From Trema orientale (taxonomy: Eukaryota > Streptophyta > Magnoliopsida > Rosales > Cannabaceae), in NCBI GenBank assembly GCA_002914845.1, contig JXTC01000073.1, positions 800,777-864,776 on the forward strand: a DNA stretch of 64,000 nt. The letters are read 5' to 3'. Positions 1-13,046 of this stretch are shown in pieces. The position numbers and the translations under genes were made by a program. Each line of letters opens with the position of its first letter. The stretch's first letter is position 1. The notes under the pieces were generated by a model that did not search any database, was not told the DNA's origin, and saw only the letters and a list, made by a program, of their open reading frames with translations.

Positions 1-105
1 CATGGGTTCAACAGTGGGTTGAGTGGATGTGTTACGCAGTAGGTTGGCTTTGATATGTGGTGCTTTGGTAGTGGGTGGGGTGTTGGGGATTATGACCTTC
101 GACAT
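1..105 (-). other. Possible start of an unidentified ORF running off the left edge
   Basis: On the minus strand an ATG at 103-105 opens a frame of 35 codons that is still open at the window edge. The predicted peptide is rich in Pro and Thr. Upstream of it on the same strand (105-300) the DNA is CT-rich, as in many plant 5' UTRs. I do not recognise the peptide, and 35 codons is too short to prove a gene. It could equally be chance or repeat sequence. Confidence 0.15.
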
Positions 106-1652
106 GAATGATGGATTTATGGGTTTGACAGGGTGGGATGACTGTAAGGAGATTACGACTAGTTAGCGAGTTTACTAGGGTGGGTTCATGGAAATCAGTT
201 CACTGGGGTTGGGTTGTCAGAGACGAGGTTTGGATTTGACTGAAATGGAGAGGAAGAGAGAGACAAGGAGAGAGATGAGTGAACAAAAGAGAGAAACGAC
301 TATGGTTTTTTTTAGTTCTTATTTTTTTTTTCAGGTATTATGTATGTGAATAGGGGCATACATGTCATTATACACCATTATTATTTAAAAAGGGTGTATC
401 CACACTAAAACTTTCAAAAGCAGTCTAATTCCTAAAACCCACTATGGAAAGGTCTATTTGACCACTTTCCCATAATTTAGACTCTTTTTTTTACAGGATA
501 ATTAAACTCTTTTTTTTTTTTTTAACTTTTATCGTTATGTTTATTTAAGTTATGAATCTAATGGGTTAAGATGTATATTTTTTTTTAACAAATTTTCATC
601 ATATTTATGAGTTTGGTGCTATTTGATAGAAAAACACAAATTGAAAGTTTTCTTTAATATAAAGGATAATGACACAAAAATACGCTAAGGTTTGAATTTT
701 CCGAAAAACCTAACCTCACCTCTGAAGTCTGTAAATTAATACTCTCAAATTTTAAATCTCTGCAAATTTCTACCATAAGCTGAGGAATTAATTAAATTAT
801 ACAGTAAAAAGACAAAATTACTCATTATTAATCGATTAAAAATTCCAAAATGTAATTTACATTTTGATATTATTTTTAATTATTTTTTTAGATTCTATTT
901 AAAATAAAAATGAGAAAAGAATTAAAAAACTAAAAAAAGATTGAAATTCCGATTCTTTTCTCCTTCCCTCTTTATCTTCTTCACCCTCATTACTAAATCT
1001 CTCTCCAACCAACCTCCTCTCTACACTCGGCTCAACCAATCACCACTAGTCCTTCTTCCTAGTCTTTACTGTCTGATCTATGTACTTAGAACGATGTCAA
1101 ACTCTTCTTCACCGCAAAATTCAATATCTTGTTGGCTTTTTTTTGGTCTGTTTCTCATCAAAATTAGGGCTAGTTTGGGAGAAATGGAGCTGGGGATGGG
1201 TTTCGTTTGTTGTGAGTTTTGGTTTGTGTTTGGTCAAGAAAAGGAAGTCTTGGGTAGAGACAATAAATTTTGGGTTTTTGAATTGATATTATGGATGTAC
1301 TATTATTTTTCCAGATGAAAAGTTTAGTTATTTATGTTGTATTAGCTTTGTTTTGTTAATGGATTTAAATTAGTTTTTACAGGTTTTTGAGAATTTGACT
1401 ATCATGTTTGTGAATTTCACCTAGTTCCTTACTTTCTCTCCCTTTGTATTGTCTTCGTTCTCTATCTCTTTATGTTGCAGATTTATTGGCCACTATTTTC
1501 ACATTCACATGCAAGCTCAATGACCCACTACACCATCAGGGCATGTACATTACTTTTCAAAGAGGGGAAGGTTTGGAATCGTGGGATGCACACAGGAATA
1601 GAAATGACAAAGATATTGGAAAAAGAGAGGGAAAGAAACTTAGGAATTGTCT
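106..1652. other. No supported gene; AT-rich with a CT-rich patch
   Basis: Mostly A/T-rich sequence. A CT-rich stretch at about 950-1060 followed by a short open frame (ATG at 1080, 68 codons) resembles a 5' UTR with a first exon. I recognise no product and find no convincing downstream exon. It may be a decayed gene start or chance. Confidence 0.4.
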
Positions 1653-3677
1653 TGTGAAATCCCAATTTTCACATGAGAATATATGGTCAAATTGACGAAT
1701 TTTTGGATTAAAATTGGTGAAAAAATTGAATTAAACTTGAATTCGAGTTAAATTGTGATAATTTTGTGCCAGGGACCAAAACACAATCACGGTGGGACTT
1801 TCTTACAGTAATTAATGGTGTTTTTAAGATAATTTGATGGCTAAGGACTTGTTTGCGAGCTTGTTAGTCAAAACCCAATTAAGCACTTGACAAGTGTCAA
1901 AAACGCTCAAAACTTCTTTTAGCTCTCCCTCTCACCCTCCTTCACTATGTCTTGCTGAAAACCAATCACTGAAGCTCTTTTAAGCCGACACTTCGCTCCA
2001 CTGGCTAGCCTAACTTCGCCGACCACTTTCTCTACCTACACCATCATGTAGACTCAGATCGTTGAGGATGAAGAATCAGGCATCCATGGGATATTTTTTG
2101 GCCTAGCATTTCCATAAGTCATCATGAACTCTTACTGCCTACAAGTGACACTTCCCTAAGCTGTCATCGAGCTCGTCCCCTAGTCATTTTTCGGTTCTCT
2201 TTCACTAAGAAAATGGCAGATTTAGATAGTTAGAGTTTTTGGTTTGCGTATTGGCTTTTTGGTAGAAAATGGCAGATTTAGATAGTTAGAGTTTTTGGTT
2301 TGCGTATTGGCTTTTTGGTCGGGCCATCCGATCAAAGTTTGTTTAGCATTTTTGGACTGTACTTGTCAAAGAGTATCTGATGGCATATAACATCGCTACA
2401 AAATTTTACCTTAAATAGGAATTGTTAGTGAGGCTTGGGATTCATCTTGATTTGAATGCTGAGCCTAGGTTCGGCCCAAATTAGAATTAGAAACTTATAT
2501 AACTCTTGTAGGCAAATTCGACATCCTGGACTTAATAGTGACATCCATTTTGCTATTTTTTCCTCTGTTAGAAAAGTCATGGTCCAAAATGATCGAACAA
2601 AAATCCCAAATCACCAATCGAGCATCCAATCAATTAAAAAAGGATAGCAAGAGCACTGATAGATAGGCCTAGCTATCACGATGAGGTAGATATATTCAAT
2701 TACTTGGCTTTTACACATGTTTTGATTAAAATTGTGTACATTATGACACTTTCAAACAATGTGATTTTTATTGGATTAAATTGATTTGGTTGATTATTTG
2801 GCGAATTCGAGAACTGTTAAATTATTTTGAATTACTCTCGGATTATTTTATATGTTTTAAATGCATGATTCAAGTTTTGGTTTTGGAAAAATACAATCAT
2901 TATGCTGGCCAATTTTTAATAAATCTTAAAATAGTTTAAAATAAAATTCAAAGCATGACATTGATCAGATTACTTATGCATGGTTATTTTGAATATTGAA
3001 ACATATTATATATACCATAGGATCACATTTGAGATCATCTTTATATTACGGTAGTTTAGATAAATATAATTGTAATAATTCTAGGTAAAAGACCTAGGAA
3101 CCTATGCAAGATTTAGCTGATATAATGTTAGGTAGTATCAAAATATTGGGTACCTTTGTTAAGGGGTATTATAGGACCACAATAGCAGGATGAGTGCTCA
3201 CTTATCTTCATTGGTTAGTTGACGATATGTAAAATTATGTGGTTTGATTTTACTTTAACATATGTCATTGATAAATGACTTTTTAGGTAATTGGTTTCAT
3301 ATATCATTTTGAGAAACATTAATTATGCATACTTTATATAATCACACTAGTTTAAAAAAATAGTAATTGAATTCCTTCTGGGCATCATGTGCTCACTCTT
3401 TTCTTTTTCTCTCCCTCAGGTTTAGATTCTACGATAGACATTTAGCTAATTTATAAAGCTGCTCGAATTGCTCTTTTGCAGTCCTGACCATTCTTCACAG
3501 TTCGTACTATCTTATTGTTCATTTTTGCAACCTCCTCCATGCCGAAAGAAATTTTCATGAATCACTATCGAAATTATAAGCAGTAATCGTCGCTGAATTT
3601 TGAGAAATATTTTAATTTACTTAGGTCAAATTCAATATTTGTGCATGGCCTGTACGGAAAGTTCTTTAAGGTGTGGA
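1653..3677 (+). mobile_element. Putative long Ty3/gypsy-type LTR, edges approximate
   Basis: The block begins TGTGAAATCCC and ends near GGTGTGGAC, which resembles a worn ...GTGTGACA terminus. Its length of about 2.0 kb and the phrase 'GGGACCAAAA' near the start are features I associate with long LTRs of Tekay/Del-type gypsy elements. No coding domain lies inside or beside it, so it would be a solo or orphan LTR. I could not find a clear target-site duplication. Both the lineage and the edges are inference. Confidence 0.35.
2208..2319. repeat. Perfect 56-bp tandem duplication
   Basis: The unit 2208-2263 is repeated base for base at 2264-2319. The lack of divergence, in a region where other duplicates differ by 10-20 percent, indicates a recent event or a sequence-assembly artefact. 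Confidence 0.95.
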
Positions 3678-6555
3678 CTTTCTCTTAACTTTAGAATGTT
3701 AAGGGGATATATATACACACACACACACTAATAAAGGGATTACGTAATTGGGAAATGATAGGTGTGAAATGCAGCTGGCCTAAGTTTTCACAGAAAATAA
3801 AATTGATATATATTTTGACACTTGCTGCTAAGTGGCAAACTAGGAGAAAAACTATACATTTAGAAATTATATATTTAGAGTAAGTGAAGATTGTATTTGT
3901 TGACCACCAAAATCCATGACCATTTTATTGTATTCAAGAGAAACCACCCAAATCTTCACTACCTTGGTATTATGCCATCAATTAGAGCAAAAGGGAAGTA
4001 ACAGAGTTTGAGGTAATTCAAGAAATTCGTGAGAGAAAGCTTAATGTTTGACAAAATGTGAATCTTAGAGAAATTAGGTAAATCTAGCATAAGCAAAAGG
4101 AAAGAAATGAGATCCTTCAAAGAGGTATTCTTAGCTACTTTTATAGAATTAGATGTGATATTATCTGAGAATTTGATAGATTTAATAAATACTAGGTATT
4201 TGGAGTTTTGTTTTTAAATTATCTTTCTAAGTCAAACTTAAGTATTTTTATGATTAGAATGGAAAAATAAGGCTGGAACATGCACCCTGTCCCTGAACCT
4301 AAAAACAGAGCAATTTTAGCACCAATATGCTTCATATCTTTTAATGTTAAACTACCTTATACTAGTTCTATTGAGCTAAATTTTTTATATTCTTTAATAG
4401 ACACATAGACTTTTCTAACGACACCTTATTTGTCCAAATTCATAAAGAATTGATTGAATTGTGATTTTTTTAAAATAATGTGTAAAAAAATCTGATAAAC
4501 ATAGCACGGAAACTTAGATTCAAAAAGAATTGACATTAGAAGAAGAAGGGAAAAAAAAAGAAGAAGAAATATTACAGGCATCCATGGATGAAGAAGTTGA
4601 AGGGTGAGAGGAAGGGAAGTGAGATAGAGATAGAGAGAAATAATCATATGTTTCTCGATTATTTGCTTTCTAGTTAAAACTACAGGTACCTTGACATATA
4701 ATGTATTTGCAATCTTTGGATTCACCTTTACTAGTACAGTTAAAAAGGACATCTCTAGTATATACTTTGTTAAAGCAAAATATAATCTAACAAAGTAATA
4801 GACTATAATGCTTCCTAGTAGAAGGCCATGACATACTCTCATATGCTCAGCTAAACTAAATTTGTTCAAGTTCCATTAATAAGAGAAAATTTATACTAAT
4901 ATAAAGCTACTAAGCATAATTTGTAAATGTATATGACTATTACTTAGTAGAATACTAATTTGTAATGTCACACACTTAAATTAGATTGATTTTGATAAAT
5001 TTCTTGTTAATTAATGAAATTTGACATTGATTTAAACTAATTAAGCACAATATAACTATCTAATGAATTAAAATTGTTTAGTTATAAAACACTATTGCAT
5101 ACAATATTGCATTTCAAAGCCTTCTTGAAATTCAGTTTTTTCAAAAGTCATCGAGTTTTCATACTTTTTTTACATAAAAATTTGAACCTCCACTTTTGCT
5201 GGTTAATAAAATTTCATATTAACTTAAACTCATTGTGCATAACGTCACAATTTAATAGACTAAAATTATTTAATAGAACTTTACTGCATACAATATCACA
5301 TTTTAAGGCCTTCTTGAAATTTAATTTGAATAAAGTTCATAACAAATTTAATATTCACTAAGAATCCAAAAAAAAACGAAGAATTTTAATAAAAAGAATT
5401 AGCAAAGCCAATCAAATATATAAATTTAAGTAATCATCATCGATGTAGAATTAGAATATGTATTTTATTTTTATTTTTTGAAAAGAAGATTCTTTTGGTT
5501 TCTGGGGAAAAAAGGCAATTCTCACTCATTTGATCAAACCAATTGGAAAAAAAAAATACTTTTTCATTTAATAAAAAATTTACTATCCCAAAAGATATGA
5601 TCAAGTCTACGTATTTAAGAAAATTTAAAAGAGAAAAGATATATATATATATATTCTTATTTTAGTATAAAATTCTCACCCATGAATATGATTAAATCAT
5701 CTAATTTAGATGAAATTTTCCATTTTATAAAGAGACATAAAATGATTTTATAATGTATACTTAAAGAAAATCATAAACGAGAATAAATTTAGAGGTAGAA
5801 CAAGAGAGAAAAACAGGTAACAAGATTCATATAGAATAATGGTAATCAGAAGTTGTTTGGACCTTATACAAAAATATGGTGTTATCCATATAATTTGACA
5901 TTTTGTATTGTTATGGTGTGAGTCTTTGAAGAAGATAGGAAAGTGATATATAATATTATAATATTGAAAAAACTAGTACAGGTTACTAACAAGTTGTAAG
6001 TTTTAAAAATTTAATTAATACTCATTCAATGCCCCTAAAAGTTAACCGTTAGCTTTTCTAAAGTTACTTTAAAAAGAAATCCAACGGTAATGGTGCTACG
6101 AGGTACTTAGTCCTTTAAAACGAACCGAGGGACTAAATTGGTGCCCTTAAAAGAAAATTAAAACTTAAAAGATACAATCGCTAAAAAAAACTATTGAAAT
6201 GGGTGTAAATCTCAAAACACACTTTGAAAAATGTGTATTCTACTAAGAACCCAAAAATAAAATAGATTATTACAATTTTCTTAAACAATAGCTGTGCATG
6301 AGCATACCAACCAATATATTTTTAAACAGTAGCTTAAGAACATCACTGTCTTTCATAGTTCACTATAATGTTACTAAACGAACAAATACTATCAAATAAC
6401 CAATTTTTTTTTTAATTTTCTTTATACAAAAGTTATTTTCTCCAGATAAAGAGATAACCGGAAAAGAAAAATGAAATTAGAAAGAAGATACGGTTATCAC
6501 TTTCTTTTGAGAAACTATATCCTTCCATTTCTATATCTAGCTTTGTATATTTTTT
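3678..6555. other. AT-rich intergenic DNA without a supported gene
   Basis: Contains short TA and CA microsatellites (about 3708-3728 and 5640-5654). It also contains a diverged tandem duplication of about 190-200 bp, units near 5010-5200 and 5212-5390. The duplication explains why a chance frame there encodes the phrase 'HFKAFLKF' twice. I see no splice-site or codon pattern supporting a gene. Confidence 0.5.
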
Positions 6556-6745
6556 CTCCCTAAAGCTGTAGAACACATTTACACAAGTGTAATTATATGG
6601 GGTAGATAGACTACTTTTTTTGAATAGTTTCAAGATTTTTCTTTCTCCTGTGTCTATAGCCACTAGACAACACCGTCTAAAGAATGAAACCATTACCTTG
6701 TACTATACTGTTGTCTACTTCTGAACACCACACACCACACACGAG
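6556..6745 (-). repeat. Dispersed repeat copy 1 (inverted partner at 49785-49973)
   Basis: Read on the minus strand, this segment matches 49785-49973 of the plus strand over about 190 bp with scattered differences and small indels. Both copies contain an open frame of about 45 codons sharing the phrases 'ERKILKLFKK' and 'SLSTPYNY'. The similarity continues into flanking sequence with no shared frame, so this is a duplicated DNA segment and not clearly a gene. I do not recognise the peptide. Confidence 0.7.
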
Positions 6746-6910
6746 TTCTAAATCAATATTCACACAATAGAATAAGTAGTTCCAATTTCCAAATTGCGTG
6801 TTGGGATTTCATAAGAAAAGTAGTAGTAGCATTATCTTCTTTTGTAGCATGTTTAAGTAAAAGTGTAAAACTTCTTTTTAAGTTTAACATGTCAAGAAGT
6901 CACTCTCAAC

Positions 6911-9396
6911 TAGGGCCGGTAATTTTCTACACGATACAACGATACGACTCAAAAATGACCCGAAATGAATGGGTTTGGATGACACATTTAATTTTCGTGT
7001 CAATTTCGGGTTGACACGTATAATACGATTAATAAACAGGTAGGTTTCATGTCAAACGGGTTATAAATATATACATGACACATTTATTAACGGGTTATAC
7101 GTGCCCCGTCGTATTACACATTTATTAATCGTGTCGTATTCGAGTTGAGATGTTGTAATACTCAAAATTTTGTTATGTCATAATTGGGACTTTTATTAAT
7201 AATTAATATTTTTTGGGATTTAGGAGTGATTGAAAAAAAAGAAGGATTTAGTAGCAAGGGCTGAAACATTTGGATTTAAGTGAAAAAGATACTATTTTGA
7301 AGGGTAAAATAGTTCGATCACTTACTAAAAGGCAATGTGATCATTTAGCATAACTGAGGCTTATTATAAATAGGTTATTAGGCTGATTGTAGATCCATTA
7401 TCAGCCATCTAAACCCCTTTAGAGTGTCATTCCCGTTTTCATAAGTGGTTGATAAGTGAACTCTATCATAATTCTTCTGTTTCATTATTTTTACGACAAA
7501 ATTTGATAGTTACACTTATGTATATGTTTGGGAAGACTTAGAGATTATTTTGGTGATCAAGAACACTTGTAAGGGCTTCTAAAATCTAAGAATACAATCT
7601 GGTCTCATGAAACTGAGTAAGCGTTCTTGAATTTTTTGATTTTTTTTTTCGGTTTCTGGATTATTGGATGATTTTAGATTTGTGATTTCCTTTATGGATA
7701 GAGGTTAGTGTTGAGTAGGATGGATCAATTTGATAAGTGATTAATATTAGTTAGCAGCTGCCTCACCTTAGTTTTTTTGTTTAAATTTCATGTGGGAAAC
7801 ACTGTAAGAGTCTAAGTTCGACTGAGAGAGAGAATTTACACTTTAATCAAAAATCATGATTTTCGAGGTCTAAATGGTCATTTTCAGCCAAAATTTGTGG
7901 GGATCAACCCAAAAAGGCTAGTCTTGCTCAAAAAGCCATTTCTACTTGGAAAAGTGTAATCAGCACATTCTGGACAGAGATCATGAACTCAGACAGGCAG
8001 TTTTATAGCCAGACTGACCCGGACGGTGATTTAGACGTTCGAGTAGATTGAGAGAGATCCATTTTCTATAGTTTTTGATCTATATTTTTATGGGTTTAAT
8101 TTTCGATTAGGTTTCTGGATCATTTAGGTTTTGTTTTGAGTAATTGGACTATAGGATTATTTATCGGAGAATTTTAGAAGTATTTCATTTATAGTTGGAT
8201 TCATTTTGTGCAAATATTGGAGGCTATATTCTGATATTTAATTTCGTTTGTTTAGAGCTTGATTAATGTTATCATCAAGGTGTGATGATCATGTCTTTCA
8301 ATTATTTTATTTGATTATTGTCACGAGGTAGGGAATTTTTAATGGAGTTTTAAAATTATTCTATTAAAAATTATTTTGGTTATTTTTACTGTTTTTATTT
8401 ACTTTCTGAATTTGGAATTTAATTGAATGGATTACTTTATTATGGTAAAGTTTGCATAGTTGGGGTTTTGATTTCACATTATTATTATATACAATATGGG
8501 GGCTCGGATAAGTCACGGTAATAAGAGGGTGGCCGATGGTTGCATTCCTTAAGTGAGACCCCCTAAACCTAATCGGGGTCTTTTCGTCATATGTCGTGTC
8601 CTGATAGGCGATGGACAAGGATATATACAATATATTTATGCATTTAAATGTATGTGTGAATTTATTACATAATATTATGCTTAAATAAAATAATTTTACT
8701 TTTAGGGTAGTGGGAATTGGTGGATAAAATCTTTTAAAAACGAAAGATTTTTTTTAATAAAATTATTTATTTAAAATCTGTACAAAAATAACCATGCAAG
8801 GATTTATAAACTATCACCGTTTACAAAAAACGGATGAAAATATCTAATGGGCAAGTTCTGCTCACCCCATTTTCTCCGACAGGTATTTGTTCGTAGTAAC
8901 GATTTGGATCAAACTTAAGATCCGAGCAACGTTTATTCTCTAGGTATCTCTATTAGTGTTTGCTGGTTTAGGTGTTTATCTTTATTTTCTATTTTCTTTT
9001 ATTTTATATTGGATTATGAACAAGTCATGTGGACTATGATTATGTATGGGCTGGTTGAGATTTTCTTTCATTGAGCGATTTAATAATTTTTGTTTTGGAT
9101 TTATTTATTTAAGTTAATTATTATCTTTCTTTTAAAATTTATATTTCATTATATTCTAACTTAAATTGTGGGTTATGGGGAATGACAAGTAACTTGGCTT
9201 GTTGAGGTTTATCTTTACTTAATTACATAGTTAAGAGATTTACAAAGATAAACATTTTACGAGAATATTTAGAGTTTCTAAAATATTATCAAATTTTCGT
9301 GACGTACCACGGTTTTGGGGCATTACAGGTATTATCGTGTCATATTATAATTATGTCGACCCGAATACAATACGATAATACGAATTGCTAGCCCTA
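6911..9396. mobile_element. Non-autonomous hAT-like element, split by an LTR insertion
   Basis: The left end reads TAGGGCCGGTAATTTTC and the right end is its approximate inverted complement (TAGGGCTAGCAATTCG on the minus strand). Subterminal sequence on both sides is rich in repeated ACACG/CGTGT motifs, typical of a common plant family of small hAT-type elements. A 2.17 kb LTR (7154-9327) sits inside, so the original element was only about 0.3 kb. The expected 8 bp target duplication is not visible (CTCTCAAC versus AGTTTTAG), so one edge may be off or the element is old. Confidence 0.6.
7154..9327 (+). mobile_element. Solo LTR of a gypsy-type retrotransposon
   Basis: The segment starts TGTAATAC and ends GCATTACA, a terminal inverted repeat of TGTAAT/ATTACA as seen in plant gypsy LTRs. 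It interrupts the hAT-like element at 6911-9396, whose two halves lie directly outside. Flanking pentamers GATGT and GGTAT match at three of five bases, compatible with a decayed target duplication. No PBS, polypurine tract or coding domain adjoins it, as expected after unequal recombination between two LTRs. Strand is assigned from the terminus order only. Confidence 0.6.
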
Positions 9397-9453
9397 AGTT
9401 TTAGTATTTAACAAAAATATATGTCAAAAATAGTTATATCGTTGTTTCAGAAA

Positions 9454-9774
9454 TAGGGGTAGCAAAATGGGCAGGCCGGGGCGGTCCGGCCTGCCCAAAA
9501 TGGGCCTATAGTGAAATGTGGGTTGAGCTGGCCCAAAAAAATGAAATAGGAGCCCAACCCAACCCTCAGGGCCATCGGGCTTCTAGGTAGGCCGAGAACG
9601 GGCTGGCCCGTACTTGGCCCGTTTTCAAAAAACTTTAAAAAAATAAAAAAATATATATTAATTAAAAATATTAAAAATAAAAATTATAAAAATAAATTAT
9701 ATGTTATGTAACTTAACTTATGGTGATAAAAATTTAAAAATGAGTATACAAGTTGATAAAATAAAATGTTAAAA
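9454..9774 (+). mobile_element. Truncated hAT-like terminus rich in GGCC/GGGC
   Basis: Begins TAGGGGTAGCAAAATGGGC, the characteristic start of short plant hAT-type elements, followed by many GGCCC and GGGC motifs up to about 9625. A matching right terminus is missing. AT-rich sequence runs on to the LTR that starts at 9775, which may have replaced the other end. Compare the complete element at 34840-35156. Confidence 0.55.
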
Positions 9775-11126
9775 TATAACATCTCCCTAGTTTATCTATA
9801 TGACTATATAGGTCAAACTAAGAAATATTATTCTTTCATAAACCATAACTTTAGTTTTTTTGCCAAAAAGGTGGACAAGTTTAAACTTTTCAAACTAAAA
9901 CAAAAGAAGCTGCGTGACATTACTTTTTAAAAGTATCTTTACAAAATGTACAACCAAAAAGGCCTTATCAGTTTATCTTGCCATCAGCAATAATATTTAT
10001 ACCACATCAGAATATCAAAATACAAAGACATCACCTACACGTCAAGCTCATCTACATCTGTATGATCATAGCGACAAGAAAGTGTGCTAAGCAACTAGTA
10101 ACTCTATATATCATATGTCTCCTCACCTGTATCACAGGAACTAAATTAGCTAATGCTCAGTAAGTAAAGATCGTGTATGCTCGTGAATGTATTTTATGTA
10201 TAAACTTTATTCAAATTCCCATCATACTCTTTCTTTCATAACTTTTCATTTTAATGCACTTTTCTTAGAAAACGTTTCTTTATATGGTCCTTGAGTACAC
10301 TACAAAGTCGCGGCAGTCGATAGGCCATACCCACTTATGTGGGAAGGAAATATATGGCCAATGCGAACCGTACCTACCTAATGTAGACTAACTAAGTAAT
10401 GCACCTCACATATCTCATAGTACAATGTTCAGTCCTGACATTCAGTAGGACGTGCCCACCTGTGCAAGAAGGATGCCTATGCAATCCATACCTACCCAAC
10501 ACAGACAAACTAAACGATGCACTTAAAATATATCTCGTAAAATCAGTATAATGGTACTACTTTGAATCCAATGCATGAAAAACTTTACTTTCTCGAAAAT
10601 TATGCTTAAATGATCATGCCACGCTTATGTCTTTCGTGAACTTTACAATAACCATATGAATAATATATAATTAATAAAATACATATAAGCACGTATGAAA
10701 TCATCTGGTATTTGCTAGTGTCTTTGTGATGCAGTTAAAATAAATCTTTCTTACTTTGTGTCCCAAAAAGGAAAGATAGTGAAAAGGGTCAGTATCCTCT
10801 GTGGCAAGGTGTGCGGAAGACTTGTTATGATTTTTATTACTAAAATTATCACTACAAAGTAAAATACTTAAAGAAAAATGACCACAAGATTGAAATCATG
10901 ACTTTCACAAAGATCAGGAAATTTAACCACAAAATGACCCGAAAGCATACAAGTCATTTGGCATACATTGTTGCCAATAACTAGCATTGAAAATTGATCA
11001 AAATTAGCAAAACATTAATGCTAGTTCCTTAGTACCAAAATGATCTAAGATGGCACATAATTTCGTTAAAACTAGTCCATTTGCTTCTAAATAGTACCAT
11101 TTAGTTTTAACAATATTTGGACAGCA
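9775..11126 (-). mobile_element. 3' LTR of a gypsy element, minus strand
   Basis: The minus strand matches the plus-strand LTR at 16549-17900 along its length, for example around 10720-10830 against 16850-16990. On the minus strand it starts TGCTGTCC and ends GATGTTATA, a worn version of GGTATTACA. Immediately before the start lies AAAAATAGGGGAGA (11127-11140), a polypurine tract, so this is the 3' LTR of an element whose body lay to the right. No coding domain is recognisable there now. Both LTR copies span about 1352 bp. Confidence 0.75.
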
Positions 11127-11140
11127 TCTCCCCTATTTTT
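11127..11140 (-). other. Polypurine tract beside the inverted LTR
   Basis: Minus-strand AAAAATAGGGGAGA directly precedes the LTR start TGCTGTCC. This is the plus-strand primer site used in reverse transcription of LTR elements. Confidence 0.6.
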
Positions 11141-12288
11141 ATGACATTCTCATATCTTTTAAATCATGGTTTAAGATATAAAAAGACCAAGTAATGAGAG
11201 AACAAAGTCATCGAAGTAAAATACGTATAAATCAAATGCAATTTTACCATATAAATCACAAATCCTGCATTTCCACAATAACAAGACCAAGCAAAATATA
11301 TAGCAACAACTAAGGCAAATACAAGTGTCCTAAGTTTAATTGGTTAGAAATATAGATGCCACTAGATATATTTCCCTCCTATTAGATGATCACCTTCTAA
11401 AAACACATATATGTAAATTTTTAGCATTTCATTTGATGATCACCTTCTAAAAACAAAACCCTTTTCTCAAAATGAACGTTCTTAAACTAGAATTCATTTC
11501 TAAATTTACCATATTTATCAAGTTTGTCAATAGCCTATCACTAAATGATTATTGAAATAAATATATTTCATGTATGTAGTTCTAGAACAGAGAGTTTTGA
11601 GGCATGAGCTGCGAGGAACTTAGTGTTGGGTAGCAGAAGATGCTCAGTTTCAGTTTCAAGCCTAATTAATCTTTATTGAAATTTCTTTGCACTCTTATTC
11701 ATTTTGCATACACATATATATACATCTTATTCATTCTGCATACACACATGTTATTTAGAGAGAGAGAGAGAGAGAGAAGGAAACTAACAGAGTCCCAATA
11801 ATTACGTCGTTGACAATCCAATACAAGAAAGAGAGAGAAGGAAACTAACAGAGTTCCAACAATTAGGTCATTGACAATCCAAGACAGGAATGGCGAGAAA
11901 GAAAGCACTCTCCTAAAATACATGTGGGCTTGGAGTTCACAAGGTATATGCGTATTTTACAATCTAAGCACTTTCCAGATGAAGACAGGGTAGCCTTTTT
12001 ATCCTTATTCTCCAGTCATATTAGTCCTTAAAATTTAAATTTTTTAAAATTAATGAGAAAAAAAAGCAAAAAAAAAAATGTAACCTTAAAATCAACAATA
12101 TCTCAATTCAAATATACTTATGAATCCTACAATTATATATATAAAAAAACACTTGACAGGGCCATCTGCTGAAGGTGGATGCAAAATTAACAGTAGTGTT
12201 TGCAACTAATGATGTCTGAGAAAGACAAAAGTTTGATATAAAAACCTTTCTCCTTTTTTGGAATTGACTATGAGATTATGAGAAGATT
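11141..12288. other. No supported gene; simple repeats
   Basis: AT-rich sequence to the right of the inverted LTR, where its body would be expected, but without recognisable gag or pol. A short direct repeat of GATGATCACCTTCTAAAAAC occurs near 11385 and 11437, and a GA microsatellite lies at about 11757-11776. Confidence 0.5.
11774..11893. repeat. 61-bp tandem duplication
   Basis: Two adjacent copies of a segment containing AAGGAAACTAACAGAGT and TGACAATCCAA, offset by 61 bp with a few substitutions. It is preceded by a GA microsatellite. Confidence 0.85.
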
Positions 12289-12407
12289 TTAACTTATTTT
12301 CTCTTCTCTTTCAGGACTACAAGGTGCATCTCTTTCTAACATAAGAAAAGATTTATCCTTTACATCGCTTTGGAGTTTCTTGGCTACAAAGTCATGATAT
12401 TCTTGAC
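12289..12407 (-). pseudogene. Exon-like remnant of an unidentified gene (copy 1)
   Basis: On the minus strand a pyrimidine-poor ...ATGCAG acceptor at 12408 precedes an open frame of 38 codons ending in TAA at 12289-12291. Phrases include 'YHDFVAKKLQSDVKDKS' and 'CSPEREEKIS', rich in Lys, Glu and Asp like a soluble C-terminal tail. A related but broken copy lies on the plus strand at 58316-58479. I do not recognise the protein. Other exon-like pieces on the same strand (14557-14672, possibly 14840-14990 and 16380-16420) could belong to the same gene, but I cannot link them into one model. Confidence 0.4.
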
Positions 12408-13046
12408 CTGCATTCATGGAGAATGAAACCCAACTAAACCACTTTTAAGAACTGAAAGAAAGCATAAAAAGAGCATATAACAATAAACTATACAACTCTA
12501 ATAAAACATACAACTCAAGCATTGGTGATAATGATGTATACTACACCCAAGAGATTTTATGATCCATAATACCAAATTCTAATAGCAGTTACTATCGGAA
12601 ATTACGACAACAGCTTACAAGAAGAGCATTGAGAAAGTCTACTTGGCGTTTTAACTGTGTCACTAATTTCAATTTGATCAAAGTGGTCAAAGATAAAAGC
12701 AACTTATGCCTGGGAAGCTAATTCTCATAAAATGAAAAGTGTGAGCATGACTTGTTTTCCAAATAATTAAATCAATTATATTCACTTAGTTCCTAATGTT
12801 AAATACTCTTTTATTAAAATCATCTATGAGCACACACCTTAATTTAATAAAAAACACCCTACCTACACAAGACATAGCAAAACAAGTGTGTTCTTTTTCT
12901 TTGTACTAGGTGGAATTTGAACCTACAAAACTATAACCACGAAATTTACGTTTACCACTAGTTTTTAAGACTGAGGGCACCATAAAGTAAAAAAATTGTC
13001 AGTAAAATATCATCTAATCAACTTGAAATGTTAACAAATGTATATG
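12408..13046. other. No feature recognised
   Basis: AT-rich sequence between the exon-like remnant and the LTR at 13047. It would be intron or decayed repeat. Confidence 0.5.

Noticed and set aside
4426-4869. 147-codon minus-strand ORF with hydrophobic stretches
   Set aside because: AT-rich sequence read on this strand gives Leu/Ile/Phe-rich frames by chance. No known domain, splice context or conservation is visible.
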